Assembly: GCA_026415275.1 (NCBI GenBank)
Contig: JAOAHK010000063.1
Location: 1 to 9,324 of the forward strand
Reading direction: 5' to 3'
DNA from: Anaerolineales bacterium
GTDB taxonomy: Bacteria; Chloroflexota; Anaerolineae; Anaerolineales; UBA4823
Length of the DNA: 9,324 nucleotides
Each line of letters opens with the position of its first letter. Position 1 is the stretch's first letter. The notes beneath the pieces are model-generated. The model saw only the letters and a program-made list of their open reading frames with translations. It was not told the DNA's origin and ran no database searches. Position numbers and translations under genes: made by a program. Positions 1 to 6,528 of the stretch are shown one piece after another.

Positions 1-885
1 GGCATAGACGGTGTAGGGGATGATGAGGATAAATGCCATGAGAAAGATAATGACCCCTAACCCGGCGCCAGCCGAGAATAAGCGCTGTTGAAACGTCGTG
101 ATCCACATGTTCAGCGCCAGCACATCCGTTTGAATACCAGGTCCACCAAAAGTGACGATATACACGATGTCGAAGACCTTCAAAGTTGAAATGAGCAAGA
201 GAGAGACCAAAACCATGAGACCAGAGCGAATGTTAGGCAAAACGATCGAAAACAAGATGCGCAACTTCCCTGCTCCGTCAACGGTGGCAGCTTCGATCAT
301 TTCCTGCAGTTCAGCAGTGCGAAAGGAGGATTGAGTGATGATCACCGCAAATCCTAAGTATTGCCAAATAAAAATCAGGATTAACCAATAAGTTGCCGTC
401 TCTGGGTCAGTGGTGAATCGCAATTGGCTGTTAATGCCAATTTCGCGCAGGAGGGTGTTAAACACTCCACGATTGGGTTCATACATCCAAGACCAAATCG
501 TGCCGGTCACAATAAAAGACATCGCCACCGGGTAGAGGATCAAGGTGCGGACATAGGATTCAACGACTGGGAAGGGAGAGAGTTCAAGCAAGTAGGCGAG
601 AAAGATAGCAAGAATTACAGTCGGAAAAACGCCCAAGATCAGCCATTTTAGGTTGTTTTGCACATCCACCCAGAAGCGGGGTTGGGCGACAATAAATTGA
701 TACCATTTGAAACCGACAATTTGGTAGTTGGGGGTGATGGTTTTCCAGTCCGAAAAAGAGACATAAATCGTCCAAAAGAGAGTACCGTAAAGGATGACAA
801 GAAAGATTAACATCGGAAACAGGAAAACAAGCAGGTCGAGAAAGGTATATTGTTTTCTTTTGTATCTCTTTGTCTTTTGAAGCAC
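1..885 (-). CDS. Sugar ABC transporter permease, MalF type (3' end beyond window)
   Basis: Inner-membrane permease of a carbohydrate ABC importer (MalF/UgpA-like). It would form the channel with a second permease and receive sugar from the lipoprotein encoded just upstream. The 295 visible codons are open to the window edge. I see six hydrophobic segments at about residues 16-45, 79-99, 115-136, 167-187, 222-244 and 273-295. The cytoplasmic EAA loop that docks the ATPase is complete: E198-A-A, G204, then I214-x-L-P217, with canonical spacing. The sixth segment is reached at the edge, so probably only a short C-terminal tail is missing. The start is GTG at 885, preceded by AGGGAGAGG with a 6-base spacer; an adjacent in-frame TTG at 888 sits too close to it. 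The transported sugar cannot be told from the permease. Very likely cotranscribed with the binding protein, 128 bases upstream. Confidence 0.93.
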   Translation of the reverse strand, partial: MLQKTKRYKRKQYTFLDLLVFLFPMLIFLVILYGTLFWTIYVSFSDWKTITPNYQIVGFKWYQFIVAQPRFWVDVQNNLKWLILGVFPTVILAIFLAYLLELSPFPVVESYVRTLILYPVAMSFIVTGTIWSWMYEPNRGVFNTLLREIGINSQLRFTTDPETATYWLILIFIWQYLGFAVIITQSSFRTAELQEMIEAATVDGAGKLRILFSIVLPNIRSGLMVLVSLLLISTLKVFDIVYIVTFGGPGIQTDVLALNMWITTFQQRLFSAGAGLGVIIFLMAFILIIPYTVYA

Positions 886-948
886 CAAGAACCTCTCCCT
901 TTCTCTGGAATTGCGTGGAAATTGTTTTTATTTATTGTAAGTGGAAAT

Positions 949-978
949 GGGTAGGGATGCAAGGACGCATCCCTACCC
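949..978. repeat. Perfect 12-bp intercistronic palindrome between binding protein and permease genes
   Basis: GGGTAGGGATGC (949-960) is exactly complementary to GCATCCCTACCC (967-978), with a 6-base loop. Transcribed leftward with the operon it is a strong hairpin 35 bases after the binding-protein stop, but no U-run follows it. It therefore looks less like a full terminator and more like a 3'-end stabiliser or attenuator giving more binding protein than permease, as is known for many ABC operons. Read rightward, the stem can extend to 16 bp through a U-G pair and three A-U pairs and is followed by T residues, but no rightward gene precedes it. It may also be a copy of a dispersed palindromic repeat. 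The hairpin is certain; its role is inferred. Confidence 0.75.
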
Positions 979-1013
979 GTTTTTGAAAGAAAATTAGCTT
1001 GCCCGGTAAGACT

Positions 1014-2405
1014 CTACGGCCACTGATACCACGCGGATGCTTCCTTGACTCCGTAGGTGACCATCATATTGGCGGTTTCGGTGATGGCTTTCTCAACATC
1101 CGGTTGAGCGAGGAAAGCCGAGATGATGTCCCAATAGATGGGTTGAGCGGTGGCTGGCAGGATGCTGCCATGCTGGTCGAGGATCAGCTTGCCGGGGTTC
1201 TGGCTGACGTAGGTCTGTAGTTCTTGGCGGATGGGATCGGGGAATTCGGTGGCGGCAATATCCGTGCGGGCAAAGAGACCGCCTTGAGTGACATCGGTCG
1301 GGATCTGGAGCTCAGGCGAGGCGACCACACGCAGCCAGTTGAGGGTCTCTTCGGGGTTGGGGGCGTTGGTGGCGAGACCATAGCAGTCGGGGTGGAAGAG
1401 CAAGATGCGCTCTGGCACCTGCGGGAATGTCACCGCACCAAAGTCAACCCCCGGTTGCCAATTGGAGCCCTTGACGAAGGCGCCAATCGCCCAGGTGCCC
1501 ATGAGCACCATAGCAGCTTTCTGAGAGCCGACCAGCGCCACCGATTGATCCCAAGTCAAGCCAGCGTGATCCGTATTGATGTAGGGGATCAATTTCTGGA
1601 ATTTCTCCAGAGCAGCGCGGAAGACGGGATCGTTGGCAACATCGACCTCGCCTTTGAACAGCTTAACGTAATATTCAGGCCCACCTTCTTCTAGCAAAAT
1701 GCTGTCGAAGACAAAGGCATCGCCCCATTTCTCCTTGGAGCCGAGCCCGAGGCAGACCATATCCGGTTTCGCAGCTTTGATCGCTTCGCAGGCTGCCAAC
1801 AGTTCGTCAAATTTGGTGGGAGGGGTAATGCCAAGCTCGTTGAACAGCTTGAGGTTGTAGTAGAGGATGTTCTGAATGTGCATGTTCAAAGGCACGACGT
1901 ACGGATGCCCATTGACGGTAACCGCTTTAGCAAGCGGGCCGGGGATGACGCTGGCGTAGTCGAGCTCTTTCCAGAGATCATCCAACGGTTGCAGGGCGCC
2001 GCTGTCGACATAGTTTTTCAATTCCGCACCACCTAGGGTCTGGAACGTGTCTGGTGGTATGCCAGCGATAATTCGCGATTGCAGCACCACCCGATGGCTG
2101 ACACCGCCACCGCCTGGCACGGGGTTCTCGACGATTTCCACATCGGGGTATTTTGCCTTGAAGGCAGCAAACATAGCGTCGGCTGCCTCGCGCTCACCGG
2201 GCGCTGTCCACCAGTGGAAGATCTCCAGCCGTTTCGGCTTGGGAGCCGGGGTTGGGGTCACGACCTGAATGATCGTCTCCCCTGCCTTTTCCACGATCAC
2301 CGTTTCGATGATCTTCTCTGGAGTGGCTGGAGCTGCAGGCTGGCAGGCGGTTAGCAACGCACCAGCGAGCATGACAACCAGCATGATGATAGATAGTTTT
2401 TTCAT
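1014..2405 (-). CDS. Lipoprotein sugar-binding protein of an ABC importer (SBP family 1)
   Basis: Extracellular solute-binding protein that captures a sugar and delivers it to the permeases. The 463 residues begin with a lipoprotein signal: K2-K3, a hydrophobic core, and lipobox L18-T19-A20-C21. A low-complexity linker (about 22-59, ending in a TPTPAPKPK-type stretch) tethers the domain. The mature binding domain opens with EIFHWWTAPGE (61-71), the start typical of the glucose/mannose-type group of family 1 binding proteins, with further aromatic residues (for example FHPDCYG) along the domain. Length is a little above the usual 400-450 because of the linker. The start ATG at 2405 follows GGAGGAGAACCC, a strong ribosome site. 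The neighbours are a LacI regulator upstream and a permease downstream. Glucose or mannose is a reasonable substrate guess, but other mono- or disaccharides are possible. Confidence 0.93.
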   Translation of the reverse strand: MKKLSIIMLVVMLAGALLTACQPAAPATPEKIIETVIVEKAGETIIQVVTPTPAPKPKRLEIFHWWTAPGEREAADAMFAAFKAKYPDVEIVENPVPGGGGVSHRVVLQSRIIAGIPPDTFQTLGGAELKNYVDSGALQPLDDLWKELDYASVIPGPLAKAVTVNGHPYVVPLNMHIQNILYYNLKLFNELGITPPTKFDELLAACEAIKAAKPDMVCLGLGSKEKWGDAFVFDSILLEEGGPEYYVKLFKGEVDVANDPVFRAALEKFQKLIPYINTDHAGLTWDQSVALVGSQKAAMVLMGTWAIGAFVKGSNWQPGVDFGAVTFPQVPERILLFHPDCYGLATNAPNPEETLNWLRVVASPELQIPTDVTQGGLFARTDIAATEFPDPIRQELQTYVSQNPGKLILDQHGSILPATAQPIYWDIISAFLAQPDVEKAITETANMMVTYGVKEASAWYQWP

Positions 2406-2482
2406 GGGTTCTCCTCCATTCTGAGAATAAAGAGATGGGTAACAGAAATTGAATGGGCTATTCGACGGTCTCTTCGAGACAA
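2402..2482 (-). CDS. Candidate 26-codon leader ORF coupled to the sugar-binding-protein gene
   Basis: A TTG codon at 2480-2482 lies five bases after the GGAGG core of an unusually perfect Shine-Dalgarno sequence. It opens a 26-codon frame beginning (M)SRRDRRIAHSIS and ending LRMEENP. Its TGA stop (2402-2404) overlaps the ATG of the binding-protein gene as ATGA, the classic arrangement for translational coupling, and the downstream gene's own ribosome site lies inside it. I recognise no family, and a frame this short stays open by chance fairly often. The start is TTG rather than ATG. It could be a real leader peptide, a device that loads ribosomes for the lipoprotein gene, or coincidence. There is no run of one amino acid to suggest classic attenuation. 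Confidence 0.35.
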   Translation of the reverse strand: MSRRDRRIAHSISVTHLFILRMEENP

Positions 2483-2484
2483 CC

Positions 2485-2497
2485 TCACCTCCTTTCT
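2485..2497 (-). promoter_or_regulatory. Perfect extended Shine-Dalgarno sequence without an annotated start
   Basis: On the minus strand this reads AGAAAGGAGGTGA, fully complementary over 13 bases to the conserved 3' end of bacterial 16S rRNA. It lies in a purine-rich tract after the lacI stop and about 80 bases before the binding-protein ATG, too far to serve that start directly. The only suitably placed start is the TTG at 2482. If that small frame is not translated, this may be a ribosome standby site. Confidence 0.6.
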
Positions 2498-2522
2498 CCT
2501 CTAATCTCTCCTCTGATCCGAA

Positions 2523-3539
2523 TCACCGAACGCGCTGAGTCGATTGACGCAGCACGAAGGTGGTGTCAACGGTCACCTGCGCTTTGGTAGCTTCTTTTCC
2601 TTCCCGAATCATATCGAGTAATATCCGCATTGCCATTTTGCCAATTTCTCGCCTCGGAAGGGCAACGGTAGAAAGGGAAGGGGAAACTTTGCTGGCTAAA
2701 TCGATGTCGTCTAATCCAACCACCGATAAATCCCTAGGTAATTCCAAACCAGCGTTGCGAGCTGCCCAAAGCACCCCGAGTGCCATCAAGTCGTTGGCGG
2801 CAACCACCGCGGTTGGTCTGGGACTGATTTGATTGAGTTGATCGAAGGCTTTCCGTCCCCCTTCGATGCGCAAGTCTCCTTCGATAATCACCGCTTGTTG
2901 CGGATCGAGTCCGTTTTGCTCCAAAGCCTTGAGGAAGGCATTCCTGCGCACCTGAGCAGTCCAAAGATTCAACGGGCCGCTAATGTGGGCAATGCGCTGG
3001 TGACCAGACTCTACAAGGTGGCGAACAGCTTGTTGAATACCGCTTTCAAAGTTTATGGTGATGGTCGAAGCCATATCTTGTAGGTTGCTATCCTCCCAAT
3101 CCAAAACGACCACGTGAATCTGGTTTTCTACGGCTTCTTTAACCATCTGTAAGCTCATGCTGCTGGACATGAACAAAATTCCATCAACGGATTTATCCAC
3201 CAGCGATTGAACCAATTTCAGCCCACGTTCGAGGTCATAGTTTGTATTGCATAAGAAAATGGAGTAATCTTCCGCAAAAGCGACTTCTTCGACACCGAGG
3301 ATCACATCTGGATAGAAGGGATTGCTGACATCCGAAATCAACAGCCCCGCCGTTTTGGTGCGTTTGGAGATCAGACTACGAGCGACTTGACTCGGCCGAT
3401 ACCCCAGTTCTTCAATTGCCTGTAGGACTTTTGCGCGCGTTGTTTCTTCAACAGCCCGCGTCTTATTCAAAACGTGCGAGACAGTCGTTTTGGATACCCC
3501 AGCTCGGTTGGCAACGTCCTTGATCGTAACTCGATTCAT
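2523..3539 (-). CDS. LacI/GalR-family transcriptional repressor of the sugar operon
   Basis: Sugar-responsive DNA-binding regulator of 338 residues, typical length for the family. The N-terminal LacI helix-turn-helix is textbook: VTIKDVANRAGVSKTTVSHVLN at residues 4-25, followed by the hinge region (about 45-60, RPSQVARSLISKRT), where the minor-groove-binding hinge helix forms. The rest is a periplasmic-binding-protein-like effector domain, with SDVSNPFYPDVILGVE (about 70-85), AANDLMALG and VVGLDDIDLA. I chose ATG 3539, which has AAAGGA 8 bases upstream and puts the HTH at the usual N-terminal position; the frame extends upstream only to a TTG inside the promoter region. It lies 117 bases before the binding-protein gene in the same direction and is probably the first gene of the operon, regulating itself and the transporter. 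The effector is unknown, most likely the transported sugar or its phosphate. Confidence 0.94.
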   Translation of the reverse strand: MNRVTIKDVANRAGVSKTTVSHVLNKTRAVEETTRAKVLQAIEELGYRPSQVARSLISKRTKTAGLLISDVSNPFYPDVILGVEEVAFAEDYSIFLCNTNYDLERGLKLVQSLVDKSVDGILFMSSSMSLQMVKEAVENQIHVVVLDWEDSNLQDMASTITINFESGIQQAVRHLVESGHQRIAHISGPLNLWTAQVRRNAFLKALEQNGLDPQQAVIIEGDLRIEGGRKAFDQLNQISPRPTAVVAANDLMALGVLWAARNAGLELPRDLSVVGLDDIDLASKVSPSLSTVALPRREIGKMAMRILLDMIREGKEATKAQVTVDTTFVLRQSTQRVR

Positions 3540-3597
3540 CGAGCGTGTCCTTTTTCTAATACAAACAAAATCGGATAGATTATAGGTGAAAAATCGA

Positions 3598-3615
3598 TTG
3601 CGCAACCGTTTTCAA
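3598..3615 (-). promoter_or_regulatory. Candidate LacI-family operator over the lacI transcription start
   Basis: The minus strand reads TTGAAAACGGTTGCGCAA. The core TGAAAACGGTTGCG matches the generic LacI/CcpA-type operator pattern TGWAANCGNTNWCA around a central CG, with two mismatches at the right end. It starts 5 bases after the -10 box, so a bound repressor would block initiation. I saw no similar site in the gap before the binding-protein gene, consistent with one autoregulated operon. The symmetry is imperfect, so this is a candidate only. Confidence 0.5.
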
Positions 3616-3620
3616 GGTAT

Positions 3621-3649
3621 ATATTAGCATAATCTGGGGCGTTTGTCAA
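3621..3649 (-). promoter_or_regulatory. Sigma-70 promoter of the lacI-sugar transporter operon
   Basis: The minus strand has a consensus -35 TTGACA (3644-3649), a 17-base spacer and -10 TAATAT (3621-3626). The expected start is near 3614, giving a leader of about 75 bases before the lacI ATG. A second TATAAT-like box (3579-3584) lies downstream but lacks a convincing -35. Confidence 0.8.
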
Positions 3650-3778
3650 CTTAAAATTTGCCCTTTAAGGTTCAGTGTAAACTCTTTTCGCTATTTTCTA
3701 ATTACGGAGGTTTGGGGATAGAGTTATTTACCATTTCGCATACTCTGACTTTGTCGAAGGTTATTGAAAAGCGCAGGA

Positions 3779-3840
3779 TCGACCGAGCAGCTATTGGGGG
3801 ATCTTTCAAGATTTCTCTCTTCGGTCGAAATGACAAAACG
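3779..3840. repeat. Inverted repeat and repeat-like intergenic element
   Basis: TCGACCGA (3779-3786) and its exact complement TCGGTCGA (3821-3828) flank a 34-base spacer that itself holds ATCTTTCAAGAT. The right side (about 3805-3835) has the form GATTTCTC-n-TTCGGTCGAAATGACA. That resembles a style of short dispersed repeat found between genes in many bacterial genomes, ending in GAAATGACA or similar. Whether it is repeated in this genome cannot be seen from one window. Confidence 0.45.
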
Positions 3841-3927
3841 TCAGTTCATTCTCAATGGCAAGTATCCTGCATACGCTTGACATCTCAAAGAATCTGTAGA
3901 GGTCTGATCGTCTCGCCCACATCCCAA

Positions 3928-3943
3928 CAGGTGAGGACGCCTG
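3928..3943. repeat. Short palindrome near the 3' end of the nuclease gene
   Basis: CAGGTG (3928-3933) pairs with CGCCTG (3938-3943) across a 4-base loop, with one T-G pair. It is 16 bases past the beta-CASP nuclease stop, but no T-run follows on either strand, so it does not look like an intrinsic terminator. The neighbouring TCTCGCCCAC and ACGCCTGCAATCC wording resembles REP-like intergenic sequence. Confidence 0.3.
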
Positions 3944-3959
3944 CAATCCGAGCAGTCTT

Positions 3960-5360
3960 TTAGGAAAGAGAAATCGTGCGATTCAAAATCGGATATTCCA
4001 CTCGCTGGATACCGTTTTCGGAAAATTTTTCGAGCAATGCAGAAGCGGCTTTGGGTTCACCGTGCACGAGAAAGATCCGTTTAACGCGATCGGCAACGGC
4101 TTTGGCATATTGCACAAGGAAGGGCTGTCCGGCGTGAGCAGAATATCCGCCGATGGTGACCACTTCCGCCCGGCGAATATATTCCTCGCCAAAGATCTTC
4201 ACCCGGGTTTCCTGCTCCGCCAAGCGCCGCCCTAAAGTGTTGGGGGCTTGCCAAGACACAATTAAGATCGTGTTGCGCGGATCCTCAATGTTGTTCTTCA
4301 AATGGTGTAATATGCGTCCAACCTCTGCCATACCTGAAGCGGAAATGATCACCATTGGTTCGCGGCGCTCGTTCAAAGCCTTTGATTCCTCTACACTGCG
4401 GATGTAGGTCAAGCGGTGAAAGCCAAACAAGTCGTGGTAACGATCATCGAGAATAAATTGTCGCGTCTCTTCATCGAAACATTCCGGATGTTGGCGAAAG
4501 ATTTCGGAGACATTGACCGCTAAAGGGCTATCGACATAGACCGGGATTGATGGCAACTCACCTTGATTGATCATGCGATGCAGCGAATAGACGATCTCTT
4601 GCGTGCGGCCGACAGCAAAAGCGGGGATGATCACTTTTCCACCCCGCGCAATTGTCCGCTGCACGGTCTCGCGCAGTTCATCGTAGGCTTTTTGAGGATC
4701 GTCGTGGCGTTTGTCCCCATAGGTGCATTCCATCATCAAATAGTCGACTGCTTCGGGTAAGACCGGAGCGCGAATAAAGGGTAGATCTGGGCCGCCGATG
4801 TCGCCTGAAAACCAAAGACTGAAGCGTTGGCCTTTTTCTTCGATATCCAAACAGATGGCTGCCGAGCCGAGGATGTGCCCTGCGTCAACGAAGCGTGCTA
4901 CCACTCCTGGGATCGGCTCAAAAGCTTTGTCGTAGGGTACATCCTGAAAATGAGGGGCGACTCGTTCTGCATCTGCGGTGGAATAAATTGGCTCAACAGG
5001 CGGCTCGCCCTTCTTACGCCGTTTGTGGTTGAGATATTCAGCGTCATCTTCTTGAATATGAGCGGAATCCAACAACATGATCTTTGCCAAATGAGAAGTG
5101 GCTGGGGTGGCGTAGATCGGTCCGCTAAAGCCGCTTTTGACTAAATTGGGAATGTTGCCGCTGTGATCGATATGGGCGTGAGAGAGGATCAGGGCATCGA
5201 TTTTGTGAGCTGGGTAAGCCAATTTTCGATTCCGTTCGTAGGATTCGGCTCGCCGCCCTTGAAACAAGCCACAATCCAACAATAACCGATAGCCGTTGAC
5301 TTCCAACAGGTGTTGGGAACCAGTTACGGTTTGCGCTGCGCCGTAAAACGTGATTCGCAT
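3960..5360 (-). CDS. Beta-CASP metallo-beta-lactamase ribonuclease (CPSF73-like)
   Basis: Zinc-dependent RNase of the bacterial beta-CASP group related to CPSF73 and Thermus TTHA0252, expected to cut single-stranded RNA endo- and/or exonucleolytically in the cytoplasm. All catalytic motifs are present in the 466 residues: H61-A-H63-I-D65-H66, H162 (GHILGSA), D187 (SGDIG), H409 (GYSAHAGQ) and H433 (VHGE). The beta-CASP insert starts near 212 (CTYGDKRH), with PAFAVGRTQE at 246-255 and SASGMAEVGR at 340-349. The opening MRITFYGAAQTVTGS is the family's normal N-terminus, which fixes the start although no clear ribosome site precedes it. It lies only 12 bases after the RNase D stop, so translation is probably coupled. 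No KH domain is present, unlike archaeal CPSF proteins. It is last in a three-gene run. Confidence 0.95.
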   Translation of the reverse strand: MRITFYGAAQTVTGSQHLLEVNGYRLLLDCGLFQGRRAESYERNRKLAYPAHKIDALILSHAHIDHSGNIPNLVKSGFSGPIYATPATSHLAKIMLLDSAHIQEDDAEYLNHKRRKKGEPPVEPIYSTADAERVAPHFQDVPYDKAFEPIPGVVARFVDAGHILGSAAICLDIEEKGQRFSLWFSGDIGGPDLPFIRAPVLPEAVDYLMMECTYGDKRHDDPQKAYDELRETVQRTIARGGKVIIPAFAVGRTQEIVYSLHRMINQGELPSIPVYVDSPLAVNVSEIFRQHPECFDEETRQFILDDRYHDLFGFHRLTYIRSVEESKALNERREPMVIISASGMAEVGRILHHLKNNIEDPRNTILIVSWQAPNTLGRRLAEQETRVKIFGEEYIRRAEVVTIGGYSAHAGQPFLVQYAKAVADRVKRIFLVHGEPKAASALLEKFSENGIQRVEYPILNRTISLS

Positions 5361-5372
5361 TCGATTTCGTGA

Positions 5373-6509
5373 TTAGGGGTGGAGAAGGCTGAGAATTTGC
5401 TCCCCAAAGTGCTCAAAGCGATAAGGGACATCCCACATCGCTTGTTGTAGCTCTGCTTTCGTTCGCGGTGCTAAATCAACGAGGCGTAACATCACTTCAC
5501 GCGGCAGAATCACATCCGAAGGAACTCCCAATTGTTGGGCAGTGGTTTTGCGCCAGTTGCGCAGTGCTTCTAACCGAGCTAGATAATGGTCACTAGGGCG
5601 ATAATTGCAGGGAGGGTAAAGCGGCGGGCGGCGTAAACCGCGCCGAACTGCTTGGATAATTGCCTCTCCATGCCGTTCGAGTTGATGCTTTGAAAGGCAG
5701 TCGAGACGTTTGAGTTGAGTTAAGTCTGTTGGGGAGCTTAGAGCGATTTCAATGAGCTTTTGATCGGAAATGACTTTGAATAATGGTCGGTCGAGACGGC
5801 GGGCAATCTGATCGCGCAGTTCACAAAGTTCTTGCAAAACGGGCGTTTTTTCACTTGGCAAGTCGTAAGCTCCCTCAATTTGCCAGCAATCGTTACGACC
5901 AGTTTTATCCTTAATTTTTCCATTATATGTGACCAAACGCTGAAAGTCTTCCTGCGCGAGGGTTGCAAGCCCTTTTTGTTTTAGCTCTACTTCAAGGCGC
6001 TGAGCAAGGGGGATTAGGTAGTGCGTATCCTCTTGGGCATAGCTGAGTAGGTCGGGAGGGATCGGCCGTTGACCCCAATTTGCTCGCTGAAAGCGTTTAT
6101 CTAAGTGAACACCAAATTCCCTCTCCAACAAAGCCCCCAAGCCTACCTGCTGGCGACCTAAAATGCGGGCAGCGATCATCGTGTCAAAGAGATTCTGAAA
6201 TTCAAAACCAAAGTCGCGCTGAAGACAAATCAGGTCATATTCCGCCGCATGAAAGACTTTGCGAATTTGGGGGTTGCGAAAGACCTCTGCTAAACGACTT
6301 AAATCCAGGGCAGCGAGGGGATCGATCACCACATCCTCTTGCGGCGTGGAAAATTGGATGAGGCAAACGCGCTCCTGATAGGCGTATAAGCTGTTTGATT
6401 CCGTATCGACTCCAATGACTGTTTGTTCGAGCAGGTGATCAACCAACTCATTGAGACGCGTGTTGTCTTGAATCAGATACGGTTCGACAGAGAGAGCGCT
6501 TTTTGTCAT
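5373..6509 (-). CDS. rnd: Ribonuclease D (DEDDy 3'-5' exoribonuclease with HRDC region)
   Basis: 3'-5' exoribonuclease that trims structured RNA 3' ends such as tRNA precursors. The 378 residues match the usual RNase D length. The DEDDy catalytic set is complete: D35-T-E37 (Exo I, GVDTES), D92 in HAAEYD with D109 in FDTM (Exo II), and Y157-x3-D161 in YAQED (Exo III). An HRDC domain follows at about 225-290 (ELRDQIARRLDRPLFKVISD), with a second HRDC-like stretch at about 306-375, as in Escherichia coli RNase D. I start at ATG 6509. The frame reaches a TTG at 6551, but that would overlap the end of the upstream acetyltransferase and lacks a ribosome site; the family start fits 6509, with AGG-rich sequence just before it. 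The gap to the upstream gene is 19 bases and to the downstream nuclease 12 bases, indicating one operon. Confidence 0.95.
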   Translation of the reverse strand: MTKSALSVEPYLIQDNTRLNELVDHLLEQTVIGVDTESNSLYAYQERVCLIQFSTPQEDVVIDPLAALDLSRLAEVFRNPQIRKVFHAAEYDLICLQRDFGFEFQNLFDTMIAARILGRQQVGLGALLEREFGVHLDKRFQRANWGQRPIPPDLLSYAQEDTHYLIPLAQRLEVELKQKGLATLAQEDFQRLVTYNGKIKDKTGRNDCWQIEGAYDLPSEKTPVLQELCELRDQIARRLDRPLFKVISDQKLIEIALSSPTDLTQLKRLDCLSKHQLERHGEAIIQAVRRGLRRPPLYPPCNYRPSDHYLARLEALRNWRKTTAQQLGVPSDVILPREVMLRLVDLAPRTKAELQQAMWDVPYRFEHFGEQILSLLHP

Positions 6510-6528
6510 ATCCCTAATTATACCTGCC

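Larger units (their letters stand above)
3650..3959. other. Gene-free interval with repeat-like inverted sequences
   Basis: No frame here looks like a gene: the longest rightward frame (3658-3963) starts at TTG, has no ribosome site, and its protein resembles nothing I know. The interval separates the 3' end of the beta-CASP nuclease gene from the lacI promoter. It contains an inverted repeat (3779-3828), a stretch resembling dispersed intergenic repeats (3805-3840) and a short palindrome (3928-3943). I found no hairpin followed by a T-run that would be a clear terminator for the nuclease operon. Confidence 0.6.

Noticed and set aside
1224..1694. 156-codon rightward frame opposite the sugar-binding-protein gene
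   Set aside because: It is the antisense of a clearly real, well-conserved gene, and its protein has no domain-like features.
2468..2480. GTCTC-TTC-GAGAC palindrome before the sugar-binding-protein gene, considered as an operator or terminator
   Set aside because: It has only five pairs with a 3-base loop, no T-run, and no match to the LacI-type site upstream of lacI.
3540..3605. TTG start at 3605 for LacI, giving 22 extra residues
   Set aside because: It would lie within the operator region at the predicted transcript start. ATG 3539 has a good ribosome site and puts the HTH at the usual place.
3658..3963. 101-codon rightward frame in the gap between lacI and the nuclease gene
   Set aside because: TTG start inside the lacI promoter region, no ribosome site, no recognisable protein features, and it runs through repeat-like sequence.
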